A model generated the notes under the pieces. It saw nothing but the letters and a program-made list of their open reading frames with translations. It was not told the origin of the DNA and made no database searches. From assembly GCF_047663525.1 (NCBI RefSeq), contig NC_092621.1:10885001-10949000 (forward strand): a stretch of DNA of 64,000 nucleotides. Direction: 5' to 3'. The translations under genes and the position numbers were made by a program. Positions within the stretch are counted from its first letter, which is position 1, and every line of letters begins with the position of its first letter. Below, piece after piece: positions 11,201-26,200 of this stretch. This DNA is from Anas platyrhynchos. Taxonomy: Eukaryota; Chordata; Aves; Anseriformes; Anatidae.

Positions 11201-14200
11201 AGCCAAGTTACTGCTAACAGCCGTGCCTGGCACCCAGAAAAAAAACTCTGTCTACAAGCTGGATGCTTTAAATATGCTTAGCAGCCTGGAAGCTCTCAAG
11301 AAAACATTACAGCACACATCTCAAGGGGCACTGCGGGGCATCAATACTTTACCCGGAACTGAGCTCCAGCAGACTGCTTTCGTGTACTGTTGAACTTGTT
11401 GTCTGCTTCTGGTACGATCTGAAATCAGACACAAACAAAAGGGTCACTCCTGGAAGGAGTGTTTGATTGCTATCTAAACATTTCTGTCAGAAAGCAGATG
11501 ACTAAAATAAGAGAGAATGGATTTCAGGAAGGTAAATCAAACACAGCAACAGAGGCAACCAGAAAACTTTGTACAAAACAAAGAAGAAATTGTTGCCATC
11601 AGATTGTTTGCTCCCACTTTCAGCCAATAATAAACATAAGTTAGCTACATCATCTTTTATCAATTTCCATATGGACCTCAAATGTGATACCTTGGCTTTC
11701 ACATGTGGCATCAGTGTCCCTGTCCTGGAGATAGTGGCTGGAAGAACAGAGACAATAGTTAATTTTGTACCTTTGCTCACAATCAACCATTCCTAAACAT
11801 TCAAACCTTACTTCAAACACAAATTTTCCCACATATGCTAAATCACAGACCGTACTTTAGATTTCACTATCTGGAAATATAAGGATAGAGCTGAAGAAGG
11901 TGAGAAGAAAATGCAAGAATACTAAACACACCACCTAGGCAATGTTATTTTCTGTCAATGAGAAGACAATGGGGTAATTGAGTAACCATAAATGACCTTC
12001 AAAGAAAGATCATCAATAGTAGGCATCTAACAATGCAGAAAAAAAGTATATATATATACTTTTATATATATATAAATATATATTCTATATATATATATAT
12101 ATTATATATATATATATATAGCAAATGGAAAGCTCACCCACTCACGGTTAACATGGGAGAGGGGAGATCTATAAAGTCAGATAACATAAAATTAATTCAG
12201 TGACAAGACAAAAAATTCAGGGAAATTGAATTTACTGAAGGATCTAATGACACTCTTGCACACCCTTGATGCAATACTGTTGTGTGAATCATACAATCTC
12301 AGAATGACTGAAGTTGGCAGGGACTGCTGGAGGTCATCTGGTCCAACCCCACTGCTCTGCATCGCCACCTAGAGCTGGCTGCCCAGGACCAGACAAATAA
12401 TCTGCACTGAGAACAGGTTTTCTCTGCTGCTTATGAACTTTCTGACTTTTAGAACTTTCAGGACTCTGCATCAGTGGAGATTCAGGTTGGACAGAAAAGG
12501 TTCTTCACTGAAACGGTGGTTGGGCACTGGGACAGGCTCCCCAGGGCAGTGGTCACTGTGGTGGTTTTACCGTGCTAGGCAGCTGAACACCACAACCGCT
12601 CTCTCACTCCCCCTCCTTAGATGAGGAGGGGAAGAAGTAAAGTAAGAAACAACTCACGAGTTGAGATAAAAATAATTTAACTAACGAGAAAAAAATAATT
12701 ATTAAAGAAAGATTATTATTAACTAAGCAATTTAACTGAAGGGAAAAAAAAATGAAAGGGGAAAAGGAAGGGGGAAAGGAAAAAAAAAAACAAACAGCAA
12801 AAGAAAACAACTAAAGGCTATGTGGAAGTGCAGAGGAAAGAAATTACTCTCTAATTCCCACAAATGAGCGATGCTTGACCACGTCCTTGAAGCAGGGCTT
12901 CAACACATGTAGCCGGTATTCGGGAGGAGGCCTGACATTTTCACAACGAGAGCCCACCCCCCCTTCTTCTTCCTGTTTCCTCCTTTTTTTGCTGAGTGTG
13001 ACACCACATGGTATGGAATATCCCTTTGGTTGGTTTATGTCAGCTGCCCTGGTTATGTTTCTTTTCTCACTTTTTTGCCCACCCCCTACGAGGGTTAGAG
13101 AGGCCCGATGCTGTGCCAGCACTGCTCAGCAGCAAACACAACGCTGGTGTGATAACACTGCTGTTCTGGCTACAAGTGCAGAGCACAGCATTGTATGGGC
13201 TGCTGCAGAGAAAGTTAACATCCCAGCCAGACCCAGTACAGTCACAGCACTGAGCCTGATGGAGTTCAAGAAGCATTTGGACAATGCTCTCAGACTCATG
13301 GTCTGAATTTTTGGTGGTCCTATGTGGAGCCAGCAGTTGGACTCAATGATGCTTATGGGTCCCTTCCAACTTCCATGATTCTATGAACAGGATCAAAAAA
13401 AAAAAAAAAAAAAGTTGCAGCAGCAGCACTGTATTCAGACAAATTACAAGGAAGCATCTACCTGACTTTTCTTTAAACCTGTACTTTCTCAGAAGTTTCG
13501 GAGACTCTGAGGACTTACCAGTAACTGGAAAAGTGGGAGTATAGTGGCAGGAGAGAAATAATGCACACAACCTCATTTTTTTTTAACAAGTTATACCTTA
13601 ATTTTTTTTAAAAAATGATCTTCTCTACCCCCATTGTTTGCACTGTCTGAACACCAATTTATTTACCATGTGAATAGTTAGGAGCTATGGCTTTGTCCAG
13701 CTTCATTTCTAGACAAGAACAGAGCATCTAAGCAGTGGCTATATCTCTGGGAAAGGATTCAACTTTCCTTGCTTTCCAGACATGGTCAAAACAAATGGTG
13801 CAGGTTAGAAAATCTACCAGAGCGATCTCAGGAGGTATTGCTGACAGGAAGACTAACATCCTGCTGCAGCAAAGACAGCAATCAACCAAAACCTGGATGC
13901 CTGGAAAGACCAGGCTCGGCTGTAACTAGTGGCTGTAAAGATGGTCAGGCCTGTGGTCAGAACTATGTATATGCAACATTCCTTCAATTCCACAGGAGGA
14001 ACCCCTCTGGATGTTCCTGCTATAATGCCCATGTACCAAGGGGAAAAGAACAGCTCAGACAGCTCCGTATACGCCAGCAGCCCTACTCCAGGCTGCAGCC
14101 TTCCCAGAATCTCACTGAGGCTGTCAGCTCTGAAAAACATTTGTAGCACACAAGACTCATCCCTACACTTAGCTCTTGCCAAGGAGGACCACAATTCATG

Positions 14201-17200
14201 TTAGACTCCCTATAACAACAGAGGGACTTGCCTGTGAACAGCATACTGAGCAAGGGGGTGATGCTGTTGATGAAGAGCCCACGGACATTAGCTGGCAAGG
14301 TGTCTCTGTTCTTCTCTAGAAAGCCATCAGCAGTGTATTGTACCTAGGGAAAAGGGCAGTGGTGCTCACAAGCTTGCTGTGAAAGCCACCTCCACAGCTT
14401 GCCAGGAGCAACTGTTAATCAGAATGCACAGTGGCCTGAAGGTGAGTTCTGTTAGAGCACATATATCCCCTTCAGATGCATTAGAAGGGCATAAGAACCA
14501 CAGGAGACAACAACACTGAGACATTTACCTTTTCTTGTTCAGCTTTCCTTGATTTTGAAGTCTCATTTGCTTTTGGTTAATGCTTCACTCTTTTCCTTGC
14601 TTAAACCCTCTTCCTTTTGAAAAGGCTGCCATCCTGTCTGTAATGTTTCTCTTGCTCCCTTCCTTTCTCATCTCCGGTTTGCCACTCCCCTTTCTATGCT
14701 AGTGTTAATGTTTGTAATAATGAATGTCACAAGTAACAACATAGTCAACAGCTCAGATTACTAAATTACATATTAGAATGACCTGATTTTCATCTTTGAC
14801 CCTGCTCCAAAAATTAGGTCAAATCAATTTGATGTATTTGGGCCAATGCTTTCAAAGCTGTAGCAGTAAGGCTACATGAAATAGTCCTAAAAACCTATCT
14901 GCTTAATTAACAACTATGCATATTAATAAGTGCCTCCATCAAAATATTGATTACCTGGTTGCTCTCACTGTGTTCCTCAGTGTTTGCAATACTGACAGCC
15001 GCAGTCTGGACAACAACAGGTTAAGGCAAAGCCATCAGACTTGCCTCCAGGGCTGTGGATGTAGGGCTTTTTCTTTCTAAAGGACTAAGATTTCAGCTCC
15101 AATAGACTGATGATGAATGTGACAGATTCTTTTAATGCCATATGCTTCCCAGAGGAAGTCCCACTTCTAAAGAGCTTCCAAGGAATCCTAGGAGGCAGCT
15201 CCCAGGGAATTCAAAGCCTTATTTGTCAAGCATCTCATTTCCCCCCTTCCTACACTATGACAGCATTCTTCCCACAAACCGTACCTACCTTCCCAGCATA
15301 GTGAATGATGCTGAAGCCCAAAACACGTCCTCGGGCCGGCTGGAAGTGTAAATTCCCTTTAAAACTGCTGTTTAGCTTATCCACAAATGTCTTATCAGTT
15401 GCCTGCAAGAAAGCAGATTTCATAATCAAATTATACGGCTGCAACAGAGACATGATCAGGGCATAAGGAAGCAAAACAAAGTACTGGAAGTAGCCTTGGC
15501 TCTGCAGCAGTTTCGTGCTCTCTCTGACTCTCCACAGGGTTGCCATTATTATTGGACTGTCCCTGATATGACTGTCCTGTTCCATCAGATACACATAGGG
15601 ACCCCTCTACTCACCTTGCTATTTCACACACCTACACAGAGTTTTCTCTTCAGCCTACAGACTTATTGTTACATTCCCCACATCATTTTTTCTGTCCCAT
15701 ATCCCATGTATACCTGAGGGAACGCACTCTGCTCATCCAGAAGGGACAGCAGCCCAAGTGGCTTGGCCAGGAGCAGATTCTGTAGAGAAAAAGAGAGAGA
15801 GATTATATATACCTAAAGCAGTACAGGGTATCCACTGTCACCTACACCACCCTTTGAAAAGGTCTTTCCCAAATGCATCTCCTCCTTGTGAGATTGCAAG
15901 AGCAACACTCATGTCTTGGCTGAATGGAGCAACTCTGTTCCATCAGTCCTCTCTCACTCACCAGAATAGGTTCGTTATTGTTGAATGTGATAGTCTCCCA
16001 AGACAGTTCTTCCGCCCTGTAGGCAGCCTGCTCCAGCTGGAAAATGTGCTGGGACAGAGAAAACAGAGGTTAGAGCCCCCAGCAAACTTAGTTAGACAAT
16101 CCTGAACATCTTCCTTCTGACCTTGAGCAGAGGACAGAGGCATGGCTCTCTTACCCATGGCATCAGAGGCCCAAGATGAAGCCACTGTTCTGCATGCTCA
16201 TCCATGAGTTTGTCACTCACTGGTGGTGCTGCATAGAGCTAAAGCACTTCTCAGAGTCTAAGCATCCCTGCTCTGCCAACTCTGGTTATTGCTTGATCTT
16301 TCTAATCATACTCTCCCTGTACCATTGGCTCTTCTGCCACAGCAGAGAAGGCTGCTGCTTTCAACCCTGCTGTTGCCTTCTAGGCAACAGACCTGTTTTC
16401 TACCAAGTTCTCCTTCATATGCTAGGTAGATCAGTGTTCTGCTTTCCCTGCCTCAAGGAGAGATCACCCACAGCATACTTACATGGTTGAAGAAGTGCTG
16501 CAGCTGCTCATTGGCCAAGTTTATGCAGAGCTGTTCGAAACGATTCACTGCAAAGTTTTCAAACCCAAAAATATCCAAGATACCTAAAAGAGGGGAAATG
16601 AGCACACCATGGAGCCTGCAGACCCCAACACACAACCAGATCTCCTATCACACAGCTCTTGTGGCACACGAACCCCTGGCCAAGTAGCTAGTGGCAGCCC
16701 TCCTATAACTCCTTTTGGACAACCAGTTTGGAGAAGACCCACTCCAACCCCCAGCTCCTCTGCAAAGCCAGAGTGCCCCAAACTGCAGACTCACAGTTGC
16801 TTCAGATTACTAGAACTACAGACTTCATGCTGCTCACTAGCATCTCCAGCACAATTGTGCTTTTGAAACTGGAGCCCTACATACAATCCCTTCAACAGCT
16901 CACATGGCATCTATCCTTCGTCATGGCTGAGGAATGCATGTTTGAGGACAGAAGGAGCAAAGAAGGCAGAACTCACCTATCTCCCTCAGCTCTACTTCAG
17001 GATCCACGTTCTCAGCCAACAGCTCATTGATCTTGGAAACAATCCAGCCAAATACTCGGCCATATGCCACCTTTGCAATGGAGTCCCGAGCATCTGCACA
17101 GAGAGAAAAATACACTGAAGGGTTCTGAGGAGAGTAGGGAATATGGCACACAAGCTGGCTCAATACGTTCACCTCTAGTAACAACGTCTTGTGCTTTATG

Positions 17201-20200
17201 AAGCTATTTTAAAGAACAGCTAAACATTAGGTATCTGCCTGATCATCCCAGCCTTCTGCAAGCTCACAGAGAGCTCTTCCAGTCTGAAGTCTTCACAATC
17301 TTTCTACAAGATCAGACATGGCATACTAGGGAACTTGTGATACCATATACAATGGAAAATGTTCATCCACACTTTTTAGAATATCCAGAGACTTGCTTTC
17401 CCTGCTGCTCATCAAATGGGTGAGGATCCTGTCAAGATTAAACAAGCTAGAGGATACAAGTTGTTCTTAGGAAATTGAATGGTTCTGCTGCAAACACTTG
17501 AAATTTCTCCTAGCTGATAGCTGTTACCAAAAGTGTTGAAACACAGTGGGCAAGAGGAAGATACAAGTTATGAAAAATTTGCTGATATTGTAAGAAGAGG
17601 GAGACTAAATCAACAGGCACCTCCTGAAAGATGTTATTTTATTGCCTAGATAGATGTAGGAGAAGAAATTTGGGAAACATAAATAGATAATTCTCTGTTT
17701 TCACTTTTTTTTGTCCATTTTTTAAGAAATAATCTAGAAAAGCTGGGATTTTATGTTGATTTTAAAAAAATCTTTTAACTGAACCTTTTTGTGAAGATTA
17801 TCTTGTATTATTATATTTTTTCTTATTGAAAGGGAAAATAATAAATGCAATTGTTACTTTAACATGCTTCCCTTTCATCTAACTCCTTCCATGAAACTGC
17901 GCCATCTCACTGATTCTCTCAGTTATTTCTCCAACTATTACCTAAAGCTCTGCACACTGTCAGCACTCTGCAGCAGTAGCCTTCCTCTCTCTTTCGCAGA
18001 CAATTACAGTTTTCTTCTAGGCTGAATCACAGAGAAAGCAAGGATAATTCTTTCATTTCTCATTTAACCTCTGCAGTCTTCTGGAGGTCAAACAAAAGCA
18101 GCATTCATAGTCCTAGGCATCAGTAAGAAACTGAGCAGATACGCACTGAAACTTGAGTGAAACAAGTATCTGAAACTGAGCAGATACTTGCCTCTGTGCA
18201 AATGGCATGAGGAAGTGTCACAGACAGACATCCTTGTTCCCAGGATATTGCACATCTGTAGGGGCGCCCTTCCATCAAATATGAGTCAGTCTTTAAAGCC
18301 AGCACATCTGTAATTAATTATGTTTCTTACCTTCTGCCTGCTGCTGGGTGTGAAAACGCTGAATCTGCTCTCCTCGGGTCACTGACATTGTGCAAATGAG
18401 GCATTTCAATAGTTCATCCTCCTGGACTCCAAACTGACCCTGGGAGAGAAGAAACAGATGAGGAGTCAATACCGAACCTATATTCTACATATGGGGATTG
18501 TATATATGTCTGTAGAACACCCATTACAATGGGGCCATGACTTCAGTTAAGGCCTTTGAGCTAAACTGTATAATAAGCATTACTGTTAACATCTTGCAGC
18601 ACCTGTCAAATGCATGCTCTGAGATGTGTGTTATCCCGTGCAGTAAGATCACTCTTGCACTCCCTCTACTTTCCATTTTGATCTCCCAGTGCTGTCACCT
18701 GTCACATTCTCTGGGAGCCACACCAGTCCCTACTGAATGGTTTAATGACTTATTGAATAGCACCACACCAAGGTGACTGTGCATAGTGCTGAGGTGTCTG
18801 AGCTGCAGCAGACATCAGTCACGTGAACCCAAAAGAACCAGGAAACAAACAGATATAACTGAACTCCTCAGTAATTACTCTGACAGGAATTCCCCTCCTG
18901 TGGGAAAAAAAAAAAAAAACAAAAACAAGGAGCAGGTTTTAAAAAGACAGGCAGAAAGAAGTTGGCTGCTGAACAGATGTATGTGGTTGTTTCAGGTATG
19001 GTGTAGGAGGAATACAGGCAAGGAGATGAGAGTGAAACACAAAACCAAGGTTGCTGGGCTTTCAAAGAGACAAAATCAAAAGACAGAGAAAAAACACAAA
19101 TATACTACATTTTTTTGTTCCATATTGTTAACAAAGTGGTATAATGTATGCATCCCATACCGTAGAAATGGGACAGTCCTGGGGAATATATAATTTTTAA
19201 TCTGATAACAATTTTACGCAAGGTAGTAGAAAGTTTAATTCAGGACTATCAACAAAAATAATAGCAGTTAAAGTGGCCAGGATTTGTGTTAAAGTACAAA
19301 GCTAGTGTTCAGGAACTGCAAACCCGAATTTCTCCAGTGCATTACACTTAGTAACATAAGGAATTTGATTTTTAAAAACTTTACATTATGTGAAGTCAAC
19401 AAGGCACATGTAATATCAACACATGCAAAACACTGGTCCTAGATAAACAAGAATGAGAAGCTGGAAATTGTCTCTTTGGATTGACCACATAGCAATAAAC
19501 ACAAAGGCAGGCATGGGGCCATACTTGAAAACAATTTTTTCTTCAGAAGTCCTCGTACTAACAGGCAGAAACATCCTCTGCCATCTCTGGCAGGAGCAGC
19601 TCCTGCAATTACACTGCCAGTGGGGACCAGCATCATATCTTTGAGGTGTCTGTCAGCTCTTCTTGGGACTCACCGCTGCAGCCTTCAGCCATCCCCGGGA
19701 GGCTTCACTCATTTTTAGAGACCCATTGCTCTCTGGAGGCTCGAAGGTCACGTTGCCCAGAGACAATACACCAGCCAAGATTGCCTGCATGTCCACTTGT
19801 TCCTAAAACACACAAGAGGGGTGACTGAAAACCTACTACTATATAACATACAACACATGGAGTACCCAGATGGTGAAGAGGTGAAGGAAAGGCACGGGCA
19901 GCCTGTGGGAAAAGGCTCTACACAAAGTCTGAGATTCAGGTAGTTTGGAAACACCATAGAAAACTCAGAAACATAGAGATCCCCAAACTGACCTGTTCTT
20001 GGAAGCCCACCATGTCAAGGGCATTGCACACCTCTTGGTATTTCTGCTTCCAGCGCTGAGCTACGTCCTCTGTACCAAACTGTCCACTTATGTACCTGAG
20101 AAAGTGCATACCCCATACAAAATCATCATGCAATCAGCATAGCAAGTCAGTCCTACCCCAAACAAACAAAGCAGGTCAGCAGCAGTGAAGATGTGAAAGG

Positions 20201-23200
20201 CAAGGAAACTTTTCCAAGGTGATGCAACAAAGAAGAGACTACAGACCTACCAGTTTTCATGATAATCCATAAGATCTCTTCATGTAGTTCCATTCAGACC
20301 CCACTCTTGCTTCCATTCAGTTGTTTACCTGTATCACGCTCTACCCCCACTGGCAGAATAATAGGCTCCGTTTTGCTGCTTCCCCTTCTACCCCCCACCA
20401 TGAAGACTAAACCAGGGTTGGAAGTACCTGTAGAGTGAAGGATCCAACAGCCCATACATCTCCTTTTCTTCTGAAGACAGTCCAGCAAACATGTAGTAGA
20501 AGATATGAAAATTCCTCTCGCCAGTATCGTGTTGCACTACCCGTGACTTCTCTAACAAATATTCACTCAGCTTTGCACCTCGCACTGCACACAAGAAGGC
20601 AACAGGGTAAACTTTGCACTTGGAGACATCAGGCTGACTGAGCTGCCCCACATCTCTACTTTAGTGACAGGAGCATGGAGTTGTCTAAAATAACTATCTT
20701 GTGTACGTGTGTACGACACCCTCTAGGCTGCCCATCACTCTGGAAGTGGGCTTCTCCATGCTTCCCATATTAAATCTGCTCACCTCCTTTAAAAACAACC
20801 AAAACTTCAGGCACCACTGAGCATTACTGATACCTCACCTGCACCATCATTCCCATATCCTTCCCAAACTCCCACAGCATCCAGACCCATCTTAAAGCCA
20901 TGATTACTGTTGTTACTTTTCTTACTTGCATACGATTTCCACAGAGAATCAGGTAATGAAATTTCACCCTCCTTAAGTTCTGGCTACTCAGTCCATTCCC
21001 TCCAGTGCCTAACCATCCCCCCGAGCAGTAATTTCAAATATTGCTCTTGACTTTACCTGTATTGTTCTGGAAACGCAGCTGTATGTATTTTCCAAAGCGG
21101 CTACTGTTGTCATTCATCACAGTCTGGGCATTGCCAAAAGCTTCAAGCAATGGATTTACCTGTAAGAGGTATACAGATAGAACAAGCACTCTTCAAATTA
21201 AGTGACTCAATCCAACTTGTTTGAAAAAGCTTAACTTCAGCATTTGCTATTTACTGTTTCAATGGAATAAGAACCACTCTGCCCATATGCACTTATTTTC
21301 TCATATCTTGGAAAAAAAACCTGCAAGAGCCAAATATGACAAAGCATAAGCAGCATGAAATTACTGAAAATAAGCACAATTGAACTGAATTATGGTCTTA
21401 CTTGCTCTCAGTAAGACCATCCACTTATTTGTTAAAAGACATTGTTGGTATAACAAACTTCTCCAGTGCATCTGATGTGGCACTGCTAGATAATTTACTG
21501 CTAAACTATAGCAATAAGCGAAGTAAATATGGCACTTACTGAATGTAATCATGATAAATTACCTAATGACATTTGTAGCCAGCATAAGGATCAGGACAGT
21601 GAATTACAAAGAAACTAAGAGAACAGTAAGACCAGCCTGGCAAACCATATACAAACAAGTTCAAATGACAATTTTTCCATAATTGAGCAAAGAATGCCTG
21701 CTGGCTGGAAGAATGGTGACTTGGGGCACCTGCTGGGTAACCTGCAGAACACAGCTTTACAGTGTGACACAGTTAATCCCCAAAGAGCTAACCTAGTCTT
21801 TGAATATATCTACAGGAACCAAGTAAGATGACTACAGTGAAAATGACTCTTCACAGTCACCTCTACATGCTCCAGTGGCACTTCACCTGAACTGATGTAA
21901 ACTTTGTTGTTAATAGAACAAATACAGGCTGGTTACAAGCATTGCCAATCAAGCCCATCAGGGCTCATCAGGCCTGGCACAATGTTGAGCAAACACAGCT
22001 ATCCTGCTTCTTAAACCTGCTAAAGTCAGAAACAGCTCAGCAGTACGGCCTGTGCCAGCCCTAAGCAGAACCAGCAGGCATAGAAATGTCATGCTCCTAC
22101 AAGAGAGAACACAGCCCAGGCATTCACCTCAGATCTACCACAGATGTCACTAAACTGAAATAATATGCAACAATACAGAACAATTTATTTGAGTCTACAA
22201 GAAACCTGAAACACAGGCTTTAAAATGAAACAGTCCAAGAACTTATTCCACTTAATCTATCAGATGGAAGGCTAGGATATGATTTGCTCAAAATAAAAAC
22301 TCCTCGGGGAGCAAGTCAAGTGGAAATACTTAAGACCAGAGACAAACATGTTTCAAAATCAGCTAGCAAAAGTATATGAAAATAGAAAAGATTAAGTCAG
22401 ACAGTTAGCATGTATGTGCCTGACAGTAAGTATAACAAGCCAATGAGAGGTTACTGAAGGCTGTGTGGATTCTCCATCTCTGTGTTTCATTAAATCAAGA
22501 CTTCATTCTTCCAATAAAACTCCCTGCTCTACCTCAAACAGGAAATGATTCAGAGAAAAAGCCCCTAATCCCTTGTAACAGCAAACATGCTAAACGATCA
22601 CAATAGTTTTCTGCCATTTAAGAATCAAACCACTACATTCCCAGCAAACAGAATTACTGACCCTACCAACTCTGCTAACTTGTGGTCAGCAGTTTCATCA
22701 TCCTTACCCATTATTTTCTTATAATGTGTCTTATGATTTGCTGCCGTTTCCAGTGGTGATTCATCAGGAGGCTTCTGGTGCCTCGTGCAAGCTGCCCTGC
22801 AGTAATGTTGCTTCTGCATCTGCAAGCACCACCCGGCAATGACCTACCTGAAGGATCTGCTGCTCCAGCTGTGAGTTGCCTTTGCATAGGTTCATTATGT
22901 GCTGCAACAGTAGCTTTGTACTCTCTGTTTTCCCTGCACCGCTTTCTCCACTGCCAAGAAAAAAATAAAGGGAAGTCCAGCAGCCATAAAGTACAAACGC
23001 TCTAACCCTCATGTCTTGGTGCCCCATCGTTTGGGAGAGTGATCTGCAATCCAAGAGCTAAACAACTTTTTCAGTTATGCTGCGTATGAATACAAATAGT
23101 GGGTTCCATAAGGTTCTGATACCCCCCCAGAAGAATTTTTCTCCATCTTCCAGGGAGTACAGACGTACTCCAAGCTGTCACTTCTGGGTAGAGTGCACAG

Positions 23201-26200
23201 GACAGTCAATTTGATCTCCTTCTTCCTGAAAACATACCTAAGCTCTGGAGAACACCTCCTTCAAAAGTGTTCTGACTCCTCCACATATGCTGAGGTTGAC
23301 AGCTTTTTCTTTCTACAAAGAGATTTGCCCCATCCATCTTTTATCCAGAACTGAGTACTGATCATGCAATTCTGCAACGATCTCAAATCTTGGGCTCTTT
23401 ACACATACACACGCTGCAGCCTGTTGATAAAGCTGGTCTACCTCTGCAGCGCTGCCGTCACACCTACAGCAGCAGCGTTGCACGTCATCCTGGCATCACA
23501 TACGCCCAGCACCTCCACCTCTAAGACAAACAAGTAGCACTTGGAAAGCACAGCTTCCCGACTACTGGGAGGGGGAAATGTAGAGTCAATGTGTCCTTGA
23601 CTGATGGCATCATATTGGCAGAAAACACATGCAGCATATGCAGTAAAAAAAAAAAAAAAAAAAAGTAGGAAATTCTGCAGGTATTTATGAGGGCAGGTCT
23701 CTGTTTACACGTAAGACCTTTGAGTATCAGGTGTGGCTTCTCTGCTCAGTAGCTCCCAGTGACTCGAGGCTTGTGATCAGCTACGTATCATAGGCTGCTG
23801 AATACCTCAAATTCTATGACAGATACCTACCTGATCACAAGCACCGATCAGGCCATCATTATCTGAATACAGACAAACAAAACCACTTTCTAGTTGAGAA
23901 ATAAGCAATCCAGACAGAACCCCTGCCTAATATATAAGATGATCTTTTTCAGTGACTTCCTTCTTCCACAGAAGCACTGTCTGTCAATACTCCCGCAGTT
24001 CAAGCTCACTCCTGCACACTCCAGCAAGAGCAGTAAATCTGCCAGGGCCTGTAAACACACTCTCCAGCTGTGGGTGTGTAACTGCCCAAGGCTGTGAAAA
24101 AAAAAGCAAAGTCATCTCCCAGAGACCCACGTGTTGCACCACAGCATACTGAGGCTGTGAATAACATCAGTGGGAAGGAAAGACAAGCCAGTAGAATTTG
24201 CAGCACAGGACAACTTGGTTGCAACGAGCTTTTATCACCTGGGGGCAGCTGTTGTGTTCAACATCACTTGTAACCTCTGAAACCTGACATCCAGAGCTCC
24301 GAGAGGAAGTTGGGGAGACCAAGAGAGACCAAATAGAGAACACGATGGGCAGGAAGGCAATATTTGCTTCCCAGTGAAAAGCATAAAGGTTCATGCCTGG
24401 CTATAGATGGGTATTTCTCACCAGAAGGCACCTGAAGCACAAAGAACAGTAGAACATAGTGCATCCCCATGCTGTTCTGATAAACTGTGATCTAACAGGA
24501 AGAACTTCCACCTCATCACCCAAACTTTGCTCGAACCAGGTAATCTCATTACCAACTGTTTTACCACTTGCAGATAGTAAAACCATGAACTTCCTGTTAT
24601 AGTAGCACAGACTGGTTAATAGAATTGCAAGATGCATGGCAGTAGCTCAGGCTGTCATCTTTGACACCACAAACTGTTGTCAGGAAAAAATGAGACTGCT
24701 CTCTTCCTGGGAAACGCCTACAGGTTGTTCTGTCTTCCATCTCCCGAGACAATCTATGACTTTTCTCCATTCCTAAGCACAAATCTTCTACCTACTGACT
24801 CTGTGGCCACCATGCCCACTAGCGTTTCTGAGATTGCTACATGTAAAGCACAGGCATGGATGGCTTGCAAGCTAAAGAAATGAGCGGGGCTGGAACTCAA
24901 CATCAGCTCTCAGTCCCGCTACAATGCTCACCAGTGATTCAGTAAGTTCTTTCCATACCACATTGAATGAAAGTGAGCAGAAGTCCCGCATAAAGCAGGA
25001 AATATTAAATCAAATAGCTAGCAATTGACATTTCAACTCAGATGAAATTTAAACTATCCTCTACCATCACGAGAACAGAGAGTTTGCTAGTGTTTTGAGG
25101 CTTTCTCTGCTAGGTGATGCTCTTTGAAACTTTCTCTGCACTGATGCTGTCTGCTGCCCTCCAGTTTCAGCAAAAAACAACAGTGACATCATGGAATGAA
25201 ATGCTCATTATATGGGGACGCTGCGGGGTTACAAGAGCTCACGTTTTTTCCTTTTTGTGGATATAGCTTCCCACGGCCATATGATTTTCCCTGACCAGAT
25301 TCTCAACGGTCTTACAGCAAAGAAACTTCTTTTCTTTCTTCCTTCTTCGGTTATTTTTGGGAAATGCTACCTTGTAAAAACAGGTCTACTCCATGATTTA
25401 CAACCTTTATTACACAAGTTACACTGCGAGTCTTTTCGTCAAAGAAAAGCAACCCGATAGAGCTGGTTAACCTTTCCAACACACCCAACAGAACTGACCC
25501 CTTCAGACCCAACACATTTGGCTGCGTTACCAGCACCGGCAGCCAAGTTGCTCCACAAAACCCACCTTCGTTTGCCACACACCTTTGATTGCAATCTGCT
25601 TTCCTGCCTGGAAAGCACCGAGATGGCGAACAAAGACGTGCTGCGAACGGAGATGGGTTTTGACTCACCAGAAGCTTTCAGGATGAGCTTCGTACCAAAT
25701 TCTGATGGGACAACTGCTGCCGGAGCCTGGTGGCAGCACCCTAGCCCCCGTCAGCTGCTCCCTGCTTGTGTCTCCCACCTGTGCCGGGCTCCTTCGTGCC
25801 CTCGAGGGCTGTGTTGGTGCCCGCGCCTCACCTGATGACGATGCACTGGCTCTGCGGACGGGCTCCCCGGCGGCCCAGCATGGCGTGGTAGGCCCTGTCG
25901 GCCACGGCGAAGATGTGTGGAGGCAGCGAGCCCTCATCGTGGCACCGGTACTGCTCGGAGACCTGCGTGTGGGGAAGAAACAAGGGGGCCTTGAGGAGGG
26001 AAGGGGCGAGGAGCCAGCCACCCATGGAAGGGGCTCCCAGTGCGGGGCGCTCCACTCACCTCTCTGCCATAGAGCTGCAGGGGCTGGAAGGGGTTGAGGG
26101 CGATGAGGATGTCCCCCACATCGGTCTGGCGGCGAGAAGGGAGAGCCGTGAGCCCAGCGCCCCGCCGCCCCGGCCCCCCGCCCCGGCCCCCGGCCGCACT

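Noticed and set aside
12557-13240. A full provirus
   Set aside because: Only one LTR is present, directly flanked by the target duplication, with no internal viral genes.
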